Positions 44,482-52,574 of a stretch of DNA of 64,000 nt are shown one piece after another. Under the pieces are notes generated by a model that was not told where the DNA came from, did no database searches, and saw only the letters and a program-made list of their open reading frames with translations. The position numbers and the translations under genes were made by a program. The stretch is from positions 110,491 through 174,490 of the forward strand of contig CAIJGA010000030.1 of the NCBI GenBank assembly GCA_903820085.1, in the 5' to 3' direction. Position 1 is the stretch's first letter; the number at the start of each line of letters is the position of its first letter. Source of the DNA: an uncultured Chlorobiaceae bacterium (GTDB lineage Bacteria; Bacteroidota; Chlorobiia; Chlorobiales; Chlorobiaceae).

Positions 44482-45105
44482 CTATTTTTTTCCTCCCTCA
44501 ACAACCATTTCAGCAGTACTGCAGCAAATATCTGACTGTACCTGGCAGAGCATGCTTTCTGTTGCCTGCTGCATGATCTGCGACATGACCGCTTCGGACA
44601 TGAACTTGAGTAGCCCCTCAGGCATGAGGTTCAAGGGAAAAGAGAGGTCAAAATCAAGCGCAATATCGGTATCGAAATAGACCGATGTCCGCCCATCATG
44701 TTGATGGAGCAGGCAAATCTCTGAACTCGCCTTCCCTATAAAGGTGTGGGGTGCGACGGCATCAAACTCAGGATGGTCATGAACAGCCTCCCAACGGATC
44801 CGCTTTCCATTACCATTGAGGTGCGCCATGTTTTTCACCCTGGCGGACAACTGCTGACCATAACTGTCTTCAAACGAAAAAGCCTCTTCCAGTTGGCGGA
44901 CAAAAAAAACTGCTGTAATCGGATTGTTTCGGGGGTCAGCAACCTGAAAAACCCATTGAAAAATATCAAGTTCCATTAAATACTTGACGTTACTGCAATA
45001 AGGATTACACTTAAGCAACTTTTCATGATCTGAAAAATAGAGGATAGATTCATGGAAACATGAGTCAAGAACGACATGCGCTTTGCTTTTACCAACAACT
45101 TCCAT
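44482..45105 (-). CDS. DUF1997-type SRPBCC (START-like) protein
   Basis: Start at 45105 (MEVVGKSKAHVVLDSCFHES) gives 207 residues; the 34-residue upstream extension is unlikely. The layout (a hydrophobic-cavity fold: SCFHESILYFSDHEKLLKCN ... CYVFQV-like strands ... FIGKASSEICLLHQHDGRTS) matches DUF1997, a family common in phototrophs and thought to bind lipids or pigments. It lies between the efflux operon and the chlorosome-type genes. Confidence 0.7.
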   Translation of the reverse strand: MEVVGKSKAHVVLDSCFHESILYFSDHEKLLKCNPYCSNVKYLMELDIFQWVFQVADPRNNPITAVFFVRQLEEAFSFEDSYGQQLSARVKNMAHLNGNGKRIRWEAVHDHPEFDAVAPHTFIGKASSEICLLHQHDGRTSVYFDTDIALDFDLSFPLNLMPEGLLKFMSEAVMSQIMQQATESMLCQVQSDICCSTAEMVVEGGKK

Positions 45106-45243
45106 TGATATATAAAAAAGATTGCAAATCCCTAGATAAAGGGGTTGAGCTTTTTTAAACGCTTGCCATCGGTTGAGAGTTCCTCTCGTACAATGGGGAG
45201 TTGACAATTCAACATGGTCAGCTCCCCATTCCGCTCGCCATTA

Positions 45244-45480
45244 TCAACACTTTTCAGCCTTTTGCTGCATCACCTGTCCTAAATTTTCAGCAAACTTGTC
45301 GGAAACCTTGTCCGCCACTTTTCCAGCCAGTAAACCGCCAAGTCCTGCAAGTAATATCCGCGGAACCCCCCGAACAAAAAAAGGCATCCCGAAAGGGGAT
45401 AAAAGAAATGCACCGCTGACAATTATTGCGGCCGGTTTGATCAGCCCTTCCGGCGAAGGGCGTTGTTGAATGTTGTCCAT
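45244..45480 (-). CDS. Small hydrophobic protein, chlorosome-cluster neighbour
   Basis: A 78-residue protein with one long or two short membrane segments (LIKPAAIIVSGAFLLSPFGM; GVPRILLAGLGGLLAGKVAD) and a charged amphipathic tail (KVSDKFAENLGQVMQQKAEK). Not recognised. Size, composition and position 82 bp behind the next gene suggest a chlorosome or membrane-linked partner, which is inference. Confidence 0.7.
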   Translation of the reverse strand: MDNIQQRPSPEGLIKPAAIIVSGAFLLSPFGMPFFVRGVPRILLAGLGGLLAGKVADKVSDKFAENLGQVMQQKAEKC

Positions 45481-45562
45481 AAAAGCTTTTTTATGAGCAT
45501 GCTGACAAGCTCGTTATGACTCCCCGTCAACCCCTGTTATCAAAAAGCATGAACAACGCAGC

Positions 45563-45934
45563 CTACTCTTTGGCTTCAGGTCCATGCATAATTTTATTGA
45601 GTGAATTTGACAGCATACTGAGCGCCATTTCAATAACCCTCAATTGTGAGGTGCCAATATCAACGAGAGCGCTGCAATAGACATTGAAGGCTTCAACCGT
45701 ATCGATAACGGTGTCTGTTGATTCTGGATCAGCAGCAGGCTGCTGAACAACAGACGCCTTCGGCTGTGCTGCGCTCACAAACGGGCTCTTGCTTTCAGGC
45801 TTTGTCACGATGTTGCGGCTTTGCTGTTGAGCTGCCGGAGGCGTTGAGGCTTGTCTGCTGGACGCATCCTGATCAGAAGCCGCATCTTTTTTGAATCGGG
45901 AAAAAAATCCACCTTTTTTTTCATCTTGTGCCAT
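45563..45934 (-). CDS. Possible chlorosome-associated protein (CsmB/CsmH-like C-terminal part)
   Basis: A 123-residue protein: basic start (DEKKGGFFSRFKKD), a disordered Gln/Ser/Pro-rich middle (~20-75), then a hydrophobic amphipathic helix region (ALVDIGTSQLRVIEMALSML-SNSLNKIM). The last part resembles the pattern of CsmB (VDAAGKIVQLQLDFLNNSLK), both rich in spaced hydrophobics with Gln and NSL. It may be an envelope protein, but the similarity is weak and seen by eye only. Confidence 0.7.
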   Translation of the reverse strand: MAQDEKKGGFFSRFKKDAASDQDASSRQASTPPAAQQQSRNIVTKPESKSPFVSAAQPKASVVQQPAADPESTDTVIDTVEAFNVYCSALVDIGTSQLRVIEMALSMLSNSLNKIMHGPEAKE

Positions 45935-46226
45935 GATCGTTCTATTTGAAAGGTTTTAAAAAAATCTCAGCTTTTCATGAATGTTGGGCATAAACTCCCT
46001 TGGCTTTCAAGAAGCGATATCGAATTGCAATGTAACCAAAAAGAGGAGCCTTCAGAGATCAACCGTTTTGAAAAAGCTTTTAAAACAAGCAGAATTTTGT
46101 AATTTCCGCACATGATCAACACCGATACCGAAAACAAAAATAAACTCCAACTCAGCGCAACGATCCACTGAAACAGCGGCAAGAAAAAATCTCTTTAAAT
46201 TTCACAAACACACCTTACGACCAACC

Positions 46227-46352
46227 ATGCAAGAATTCACTCACTATACCAGCCTGTTTGCCCCTGTTCTCTTTTTCTTCTCAGGTATCGCTATTGTCAT
46301 TCTTCTGAACAAATTTATCGGAAAACGGCCATCCGAAAAAACAACCAAATGA
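46227..46352 (+). CDS. 41-residue single-span membrane protein
   Basis: Reads MQEFTHYTSLFAPVLFFFSG, then IAIVILLNKFIGKRPSEKTT-K. One clear transmembrane helix (about residues 10-29) and a positively charged C-terminal tail give N-out/C-in topology. No homologue recognised. It stands alone, pointing away from the minus-strand genes on its left and towards the flavodoxin gene. Small single-span proteins often stabilise photosynthetic or respiratory complexes, which would fit this neighbourhood. Confidence 0.55.
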   Translation: MQEFTHYTSLFAPVLFFFSGIAIVILLNKFIGKRPSEKTTK

Positions 46353-46412
46353 GATTCCGCTTCTGAAATATTTGGCAATCATACATTTAGTGAGCTCACA
46401 AGGACAGCACAC

Positions 46413-47039
46413 TTATGTCCCTCCAAGGGTATCCCTGGCTTCTTCAAGCACGGCAAGGGTAATCTCCTTATATCCCATTTCCTCGGCATACTCTTCGGCC
46501 ATCGTCCTGAACTTTCCTTGCATAAAAGAGGGCATGGACTGAAACCACTCCTGAGCCTCATCGGTCCATTTGGCCGACAGCACTTTTGATTTCGGGCCCC
46601 TATTGAACTCATAAAGGATCTCCTCAACAAACGCGTCAATACCATCACCTTCTAAAAAAGCATCGGGTGCAAAAATTTTTTCAGCAAGAATTTTATTGCG
46701 AATAAGATGGATTTTTAACTGGGGCAGATAAAGAAGTGCCGCCGTGGACTCCGAACTTCCGCAGGTCAGAAAAAGTGCTATTTTTTTCCTTTTAAGATTT
46801 TTTTTCAGATTCCCCTGGATCAATGCTCCCAAAAGCTGTGAAGCAACGATAAAATAGTAAACGGGCGCACCAAGAATGACCAGATCAAAATCCTTGACAA
46901 AACTGTAGTCCGCCATCGCCCTGCATTTTGCTTTTTCAACATAAACCCCTGCTTCCGCCAAACTGAGGCCGATAGCATCAATAACCGCCTCCGTAGAACC
47001 AGTTGCCGTTCTACTATCATATAAAATAACAGCTTTCAT
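46413..47039 (-). CDS. Flavodoxin-PCP_red fusion protein
   Basis: A 208-residue protein with two parts. Residues 1-150 are a flavodoxin-like domain (YDSRTATGSTEAVIDAIG with the FMN phosphate loop; LVILGAPVYYF; ALFLTCGSS). Residues ~158-206 (WTDEAQEWFQSMPSFMQGKF-RTMAEEYAEEMGYKEITLAVLE) match the PCP_red domain found at the C-terminus of the BchB/ChlB subunit of protochlorophyllide reductase (pattern W.PEA...L...P.FVRG......E.YA...G...I). The combination suggests electron delivery or pigment-linked redox work. Placed 400 bp from csmB on the opposite strand. Confidence 0.85.
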   Translation of the reverse strand: MKAVILYDSRTATGSTEAVIDAIGLSLAEAGVYVEKAKCRAMADYSFVKDFDLVILGAPVYYFIVASQLLGALIQGNLKKNLKRKKIALFLTCGSSESTAALLYLPQLKIHLIRNKILAEKIFAPDAFLEGDGIDAFVEEILYEFNRGPKSKVLSAKWTDEAQEWFQSMPSFMQGKFRTMAEEYAEEMGYKEITLAVLEEARDTLGGT

Positions 47040-47449
47040 TAAACCGAGAAATAATGATTAGAAGATAAGACTCTTTTATATAAACAGTTAACAAAAACGA
47101 CGTTCATAAGATCAAAAAAAAGCTTTCCATTACAACCAGACAATTTCCGGAACACACCCGATGTCTGGGGCTTGCTGATTTCGCACGAGAATCTTTTTAT
47201 GGAGAAGATACCGAAAGGAAAAAGATAAAGAGAGAGCGCGAATCTGTAAAACTAAAAATTTACACTCTTTTTGGAATCCTGCACGGAAAAAGACGCTTTC
47301 ACAGGTAAAGGAATCTAAAGTATTGTATACACCGTTTTCTATTTGCTCGATTGTTGAAAATGTTTTAAATTATTTTAAAGCCGGTATGGGATACCGGGTA
47401 CTATTTTTTACCTGTAAATTATCCTCATAACCTTAAAACAACAAACGCT
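47040..47449. promoter_or_regulatory. Divergent regulatory region of csmB and the flavodoxin fusion
   Basis: 409 bp without a gene, A+T-rich near csmB. It must hold the promoter of the very strongly expressed csmB; TTGAAA at about 47355 and several TTTTAAA words are candidates but no pair is convincing. A short palindrome GGTATGGGATACC lies at 47383-47395, a possible regulator site. No coding signal seen. Confidence 0.5.
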
Positions 47450-47677
47450 ATGTCAAACGGATCAAACATTGATGTATCAGGCGCTGTCAACAATATTGTT
47501 GATGCAGCAGGAAAGATTGTTCAGTTACAGCTGGACTTTCTGAACAATAGTCTTAAAGTTCTTGCTGATGCCGTAGGGCCTCTTGCAAAGACAGTAACAG
47601 ACTTGATCGGCAGTCTTGCAAATACGACCACACAGGTCTTGCAGAGTGTATCATCAGCCATTGCTCCTAAAAAGTAA
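47450..47677 (+). CDS. csmB: Chlorosome envelope protein B/F
   Basis: A 75-residue protein (MSNGSNIDVSGAVNNIVDAA at the start, SSAIAPKK at the end) that matches the CsmB/CsmF envelope proteins of the chlorosome, the light-harvesting organelle of green sulfur bacteria. It is mostly a long amphipathic/hydrophobic helix with glycine hinges (GKIVQLQLDFLNNSLKVLAD). CsmB versus its paralogue CsmF cannot be told by eye. It is monocistronic with its own strong terminator, as expected for an abundant structural protein. Confidence 0.82.
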   Translation: MSNGSNIDVSGAVNNIVDAAGKIVQLQLDFLNNSLKVLADAVGPLAKTVTDLIGSLANTTTQVLQSVSSAIAPKK

Positions 47678-47693
47678 GGGCTTATTATTTTAG

Positions 47694-47733
47694 AAAAAGC
47701 ACCTTATACTTTAGTATGGGGTGCTTTTTTTTT
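47694..47733 (+). terminator. Intrinsic terminator of csmB
   Basis: AAAAAGCACC pairs with GGTGCTTTTT around a loop that can itself pair (ATACT/AGTAT), followed by a T run. It lies 17 bp after the stop. Confidence 0.88.
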
Positions 47734-47765
47734 GCTTTCCGCAAAGGATTTTTCGAAGTTGACGA

Positions 47766-48770
47766 ATGACCATCCAGAAAAATATTGCCGTCCTTTTCAG
47801 TACTTGTTGCTGCAAGCCACTTTCCATCACAAAAATACAGGGCGATGCTTCAAGCCGTCAGTATTTCCGGGTTACCGGAGCGAATGGTTCTTCTGTTGCC
47901 TGTTATGATGAGGCATTCAATACGTCATCGGCCGATACCTATCCCTTTCTTGTCTTGCACGATCTGTTATCCCGCCACGCTCTTCCAGTTCCGGCCATTC
48001 TGGCCATGGATGCCGAAAAAAACATTCTGCTGCTTGAAGACTGCGGTGATCTGCTCTTGCAAAATGTTTTCAATTCGGCCAGACAGCATACGATTCCTGA
48101 CCGGTACAGGGAAATTATTGATATTCTTGTACAAATTCAGGCTATAAGCGGTCACAACAACCAGATCCCCTTCAGCATCAGTTTCGACAAGGAAAAACTG
48201 ATGTTCGAATTTGATTTCTTTATCCAACACGGCTTGCGTGGCTACTTTGCTCCGTTGTTAGGGGATGAATTGATCGGGAGATTACGATATGAATTTGAAA
48301 CCATTGCAGAAATTCTCGTCAAGCCAAAACACTTCGTTCTGAACCACCGGGATTTTCATAGCCGCAATATTCTTATTCACCAGAACAAACCGGTCATTAT
48401 TGACTTTCAGGATGCCCGCATGGGCCTGCCGCAATACGATGCCGTATCGCTGATAAAAGATTCTTATGTCAGGCTCGATCCCTCACTGGCCGATGAACTG
48501 AAAGCGTACCACTATCATACTCTCTTTGGCAACGGACTAACCGGCATGAGCTTTGATGAATACCTCTTTTATTTTGACATCTCAGCCTTTCAGCGCAATA
48601 TCAAAGCAATAGGGACCTTTTGCTACCAGACAAGAATTGCAAAAAACAACACCTTTGAGCACTCGATAACGCCAACACTGGCCTATATTCCCGAATACCT
48701 TGAGGCAAGAAGCGAACTAAAAAGAGCGGGAAAACTCCTCCAGCCACTCTTAGAAGGAATTGTCGGATGA
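47766..48770 (+). CDS. amgK: Sugar kinase of the aminoglycoside-phosphotransferase fold, AmgK-like
   Basis: A 334-residue kinase. The Brenner motif HRDFHSRNILIH and the metal-binding IIDFQDARMGLPQYD are intact, along with a phosphate loop near the start (KIQGDASSRQYFRV) typical of AmgK. AmgK phosphorylates the anomeric OH of N-acetylmuramic acid (and GlcNAc). Pairing with the downstream nucleotidyltransferase through an ATGA overlap (48767-48770) is the AmgK-MurU arrangement known in Pseudomonas. Cytoplasmic. Symbol given on motif plus context. Confidence 0.85.
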   Translation: MTIQKNIAVLFSTCCCKPLSITKIQGDASSRQYFRVTGANGSSVACYDEAFNTSSADTYPFLVLHDLLSRHALPVPAILAMDAEKNILLLEDCGDLLLQNVFNSARQHTIPDRYREIIDILVQIQAISGHNNQIPFSISFDKEKLMFEFDFFIQHGLRGYFAPLLGDELIGRLRYEFETIAEILVKPKHFVLNHRDFHSRNILIHQNKPVIIDFQDARMGLPQYDAVSLIKDSYVRLDPSLADELKAYHYHTLFGNGLTGMSFDEYLFYFDISAFQRNIKAIGTFCYQTRIAKNNTFEHSITPTLAYIPEYLEARSELKRAGKLLQPLLEGIVG

Positions 48771-49729
48771 AAGCGTTTGTTCTGGCTGCAGGCCTCGGGA
48801 CCCGTCTGGCACCTTTGACCCATCATAAACCAAAACCGCTGATCCCTGTCCTCAACGTCCCCAGCCTTTTCTACTCCTTTTTTCTCTTGAAGCAGGCAGG
48901 AATAACAGACATTATCTGCAACATCCACCATCACGGCAATGCTATCAGGCGGTTTATCGAATCAAACGAACTGACAGGTCTGACGGTCACGTTTTCAGAA
49001 GAGCCGGAAATTCTTGGAACAGGGGGAGGGCTGAAAAAATGCGAAAAGCTCCTCGGTGATGACGATTTTATTCTGGTCAACAGCGATATTATTACCGATA
49101 TTGATTTCAGCGCGCTCATGAGCCTGCATCATCGGTCAGGATGCCCTGGAACCCTGACCCTGTATGAGACACCGGAAGCCGCTACAATTGGATATGTCGG
49201 CGTTGAGGATGGTCTGGTAAAAGACTTTAGAGACATGCGCAAAACCGGACTTGTCTCATCCATGATCTATACCGGAGTTGCCGTGCTCAGTCCGGAAATC
49301 TTCCGGTTTATGAAAGCTGAATTTTCGGGGATTGTCGACACAGGATTTACTGGACTTATCGATAACGGCGGATTAAGTTTTTACCGGCATGCGGGAATCT
49401 GGATGGATATCGGAACCATGCAGAACTACTGGCTGGCAAATCTTGATGCTGACTCTGTCATGAAAGATCTGGCCGGACCAATGAAGCGGGCGATCGGCAT
49501 CTCTCCACACGCTATATCACCGGAGGCAATCATCAGCCCCGAAGCAAAACTCTCCCGTTCCGTCATCGGAAAGGGTTGCGCCGTCGAAGCTGGATGTACC
49601 ATAACAAATTCGGTACTTCTGCCGGGAGTGAAGGTCAAGTCTGGAAGCACCATTGTCAATGCCATTGTCGACCCTTACAGTATCACCATCATGGACGAGC
49701 CGAAACAAAACAGAAAAAAATCATGGTAG
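48767..49729 (+). CDS. murU: Sugar-1-phosphate nucleotidyltransferase, MurU-like
   Basis: A 320-residue protein with the NTP-transferase signature AAGLGTRLAPLTHHKPKPLI and the metal-binding NSDIITDIDF. MurU makes UDP-MurNAc from MurNAc-1-phosphate. This one is about 100 residues longer than Pseudomonas MurU, with a left-handed beta-helix-like tail (ISPHAISPEAIISPEAKLSR). The tail also occurs in mannose-1-phosphate guanylyltransferases, so nucleotide and sugar specificity are inferred from its coupling to amgK and namZ. Overlaps both neighbours. Confidence 0.82.
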   Translation: MKAFVLAAGLGTRLAPLTHHKPKPLIPVLNVPSLFYSFFLLKQAGITDIICNIHHHGNAIRRFIESNELTGLTVTFSEEPEILGTGGGLKKCEKLLGDDDFILVNSDIITDIDFSALMSLHHRSGCPGTLTLYETPEAATIGYVGVEDGLVKDFRDMRKTGLVSSMIYTGVAVLSPEIFRFMKAEFSGIVDTGFTGLIDNGGLSFYRHAGIWMDIGTMQNYWLANLDADSVMKDLAGPMKRAIGISPHAISPEAIISPEAKLSRSVIGKGCAVEAGCTITNSVLLPGVKVKSGSTIVNAIVDPYSITIMDEPKQNRKKSW

Positions 49730-50886
49730 CAACGGGACTGGATATCCTGCTCAGAAAAAGTGAGCGTTTTCAAAACAGGAACATCGGGCTGATTGTCAAT
49801 CAAAGTTCGGTAACCGCTGATCTGAAATACTCATGGAACGTGCTGAAAGAGAGGGGAATTCATATCAACATGATTTTTTCTCCTGAACACGGTCTTTTCG
49901 CTACCGAACAGGACCAGATAGCCGTGAGCTACCAGCCAGCACTTGGCTGTAAAGTGGTCAGCCTCTACGGCGACTCTGCGGAGTCACTTCTTCCCGACAT
50001 GACACTGCTCGATAATCTTGACCTTATTTTGTTTGATATCCAGGATGTCGGCTCCCGTTATTATACTTATGTCAACACCCTGGCGCTCTTTATGGAAGCT
50101 GTTTCTGGACGGGATATCGAAATCATGGTACTCGACCGGCCGAATCCCCTGGGAGGGGCGATTGTTGAGGGGCCAATGCTCGATCCGGCATTCCGCTCCT
50201 TTGTCGGCATTTTTCCGGTACCGGTACGGCATGGCATGACGGCCGGAGAGTTGGCTCTACTCTATTGTGACTTTAAAAAACTTGATCTCAATCTCAGCAT
50301 CATCAAAATGGAAGGATGGCGACGTTCCATGCTTTTTCCAGAAACAGGCCTGCCTTGGATTCCGCCATCGCCAAACATGCCGACCTTTGCTACGGCTGAG
50401 GTTTATCCTGGCATGTGCCTTTTTGAAGGATTGAACGTTTCGGAAGGAAGGGGCACAACGACCCCGTTCCAGCTCTCCGGCGCCCCCTTCATCAACCCGG
50501 ACGAACTCGCCGAACGGTGTCGAGAGTATGGCCTTGAAGGGGTGCTTTTTCGTCCAGTATGGTTCAAGCCCACGTTCCACAAGTTCTCGGGAGAGGTTAT
50601 AGGGGGTATCTGGCTGCATGTGACCGATCACTCCCGCTTCCGCTCATTCGCCACAGGGGTAGTTATTACGGCAGCGCTCCATGAGCTCTACACTGAGCAC
50701 CTGCAATTTTTAAACGGTGTTTACGAATTCAACGATACCATACCGGCCTTCGATCTGCTGGCCGGCAATTCCAGTATCCGTAACGCTATACTGAACGTCT
50801 GCGCAACTCAGGGCACGCTTGCATCATGGCAAAGTGACGAGGCTCAATTTTCCACCCTCAAGCAAAATTTTCACCTGTACGAATAA
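49723..50886 (+). CDS. namZ: Exo-beta-N-acetylmuramidase NamZ-like (DUF1343, GH171)
   Basis: The ATG at 49723 overlaps the murU stop (ATGGTAG) and gives 387 residues; a longer upstream frame only overlaps murU. DUF1343 blocks are clear: NIGLIVNQSSV, FSPEHGLFATEQDQ, LDLILFDIQDVGSRYYTYVN, VLDRPNPLGGAIVEGPMLDP, VPVRHGMTAGELA and GLNVSEGRGTTTPFQLSGAP. NamZ releases MurNAc from the non-reducing end of peptidoglycan fragments. No signal peptide is seen, so it should act in the cytoplasm on imported fragments. Position between murU and a symporter closes a salvage route. Confidence 0.92.
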   Translation: MVATGLDILLRKSERFQNRNIGLIVNQSSVTADLKYSWNVLKERGIHINMIFSPEHGLFATEQDQIAVSYQPALGCKVVSLYGDSAESLLPDMTLLDNLDLILFDIQDVGSRYYTYVNTLALFMEAVSGRDIEIMVLDRPNPLGGAIVEGPMLDPAFRSFVGIFPVPVRHGMTAGELALLYCDFKKLDLNLSIIKMEGWRRSMLFPETGLPWIPPSPNMPTFATAEVYPGMCLFEGLNVSEGRGTTTPFQLSGAPFINPDELAERCREYGLEGVLFRPVWFKPTFHKFSGEVIGGIWLHVTDHSRFRSFATGVVITAALHELYTEHLQFLNGVYEFNDTIPAFDLLAGNSSIRNAILNVCATQGTLASWQSDEAQFSTLKQNFHLYE

Positions 50887-50967
50887 CAAAAGAATCAGAC
50901 CCGGCGAGCAGGCATAATCATAAAATCTTTCATAGATACCATTTATCAATAAATTCCGAATCAGCTC

Positions 50968-52368
50968 ATGCAGCCTATCGATCTTGCCATCATCATTTTG
51001 TTTTTGGCCAGCAATACCCTCTTCGGTCTTTGGCATGGCAAAAGCAACAAAAGTTCCAAAGATTATTTCATCGGTAGCCATACCCTTCCCTGGATAGTCT
51101 CAATGCTCTCCATTGTCGCTTCCGAAACTTCGGTGCTCACCTTTGTCAGCGTTCCTGGCCTGGCTTTCCGGGGCGACTGGAGCTTCCTGCAACTTGCCAT
51201 GGGTTACATCATCGGCAGAATCCTGGTCAGCTTCGTGCTCCTGCCGATGTATTTCAAACACGGCGTCAGTTCGATCTATGAAATCATCGGCATCCGTTTC
51301 GGCCCCGGCATGCAAAAGCTTGCTGCAGTAATTTTTCTTGTTACCCGAACACTTGGCGATGCCATCAGATTTCTGGCTGCCGGCGTTATTGTTCAGGTGG
51401 TCACCGGCTGGTCCCTGCCCCAATCCGTCATGATCATCGGGTTAGTCACTCTTGTCTACACCCTGTCTGGAGGTATCAAGGCAGTCGTCTGGCTTGAAAG
51501 CTTCCAGTTCGCCCTGTATCTTCTCGGCGGCATTCTCTCCATCCTCTTTCTGCTTCAAAGCATTAATATGAGTATCCCCGAGATCGTGGTCTCGCTTGCA
51601 AACGCCGGCAAACTCAAAATCATCAATCCAGACCCTCATATTTTGACCAACCCGTTCGCCTTTTTCAGTGCATTTATTGGAGGCATCCTGCTTTCACTTT
51701 CGTCACATGGAGTCGATCACATGATGGTACAACGCGTGCTTGGCTGCAAAAATCTCAGATCAGCTAAAAAAGCAATGATCGGCAGCGGCATTTTTGTTTT
51801 TTTCCAGTTTTCGGTTTTTCTTCTTGTCGGCTCTCTGCTCTCCGTATTCATGCATGGCGCGCCAATGGAAAAAGACCGTGAATTTGCCTTTTTTATTGTT
51901 CACTATCTTCCTACTGGATTGAAAGGATTACTGATTGCTGGCGTCCTGTCAGCAGCCATGTCTACGCACAGCTCGGCCATCAACGCTCTCGCATCCTCAA
52001 CAGTCAATGATATTCTCGGCGGAAAAAGCTCTCTAAACTCGTCACGGCTGATCAGTCTTGTCTGGGCAATCCTGCTTATCATCATTGCACTCACGTTTGA
52101 TGCCGGAGACAAGGCCATTATTATGGTTGGACTTGAAATTGCATCATTTACCTATGGCGGTCTTCTGGGACTCTTCCTCTTGTCAAAAAGCAAGCGAGCG
52201 TTTCACCCGGCAAGTCTTGCTGCTGGACTTGTTGCCAGTATGGGCATCGTCTTTCTCCTTAAATTCCTCGGACTGGCATGGACCTGGTACATCACCGTTT
52301 CGGTTTTGGTGAATCTACTGGTAACCACAGGCATTGATCTAGCCTTCTTTAAAAAAAAGATTAAATGA
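50968..52368 (+). CDS. Sodium:solute symporter (SSS family)
   Basis: A 466-residue transporter with about 13 membrane helices. Typical SSS parts: N-terminal LAIIILFLASNTLFGLWHGK, YFIGSHTLPWIVSMLSIVAS, and the sodium-site region AGVLSAAMSTHSSAINALAS. It follows namZ by 81 bp. SSS carriers occur beside MurNAc-processing genes in Bacteroidetes, so uptake of MurNAc or MurNAc-containing sugars is likely; the substrate is inferred from context. Confidence 0.9.
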   Translation: MQPIDLAIIILFLASNTLFGLWHGKSNKSSKDYFIGSHTLPWIVSMLSIVASETSVLTFVSVPGLAFRGDWSFLQLAMGYIIGRILVSFVLLPMYFKHGVSSIYEIIGIRFGPGMQKLAAVIFLVTRTLGDAIRFLAAGVIVQVVTGWSLPQSVMIIGLVTLVYTLSGGIKAVVWLESFQFALYLLGGILSILFLLQSINMSIPEIVVSLANAGKLKIINPDPHILTNPFAFFSAFIGGILLSLSSHGVDHMMVQRVLGCKNLRSAKKAMIGSGIFVFFQFSVFLLVGSLLSVFMHGAPMEKDREFAFFIVHYLPTGLKGLLIAGVLSAAMSTHSSAINALASSTVNDILGGKSSLNSSRLISLVWAILLIIIALTFDAGDKAIIMVGLEIASFTYGGLLGLFLLSKSKRAFHPASLAAGLVASMGIVFLLKFLGLAWTWYITVSVLVNLLVTTGIDLAFFKKKIK

Positions 52369-52574
52369 AGCGCAATAGCTTTATTACGAAAAAAAACGCT
52401 TATTTTCCCTTCAACGAAGAGGAAAGGATCGAGCAATAATACTGCTTCAGCCAGAAATCGTCAGGCTTATCCCCTCTTTAATGCGGGGGTGTAGGTTATA
52501 CATGCATATTCGCCCGGCAACATCAGGGAGAAGATGACCCTGATACCCCAGAACGTCTGAACCGGTAATGCATC

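Noticed and set aside
45967..46182. 71-codon minus-strand frame with a hydrophobic start
   Set aside because: The hydrophobic start is followed by an atypical Ser/Cys-rich tail, there is no ribosome-binding site, and it looks like intergenic DNA.
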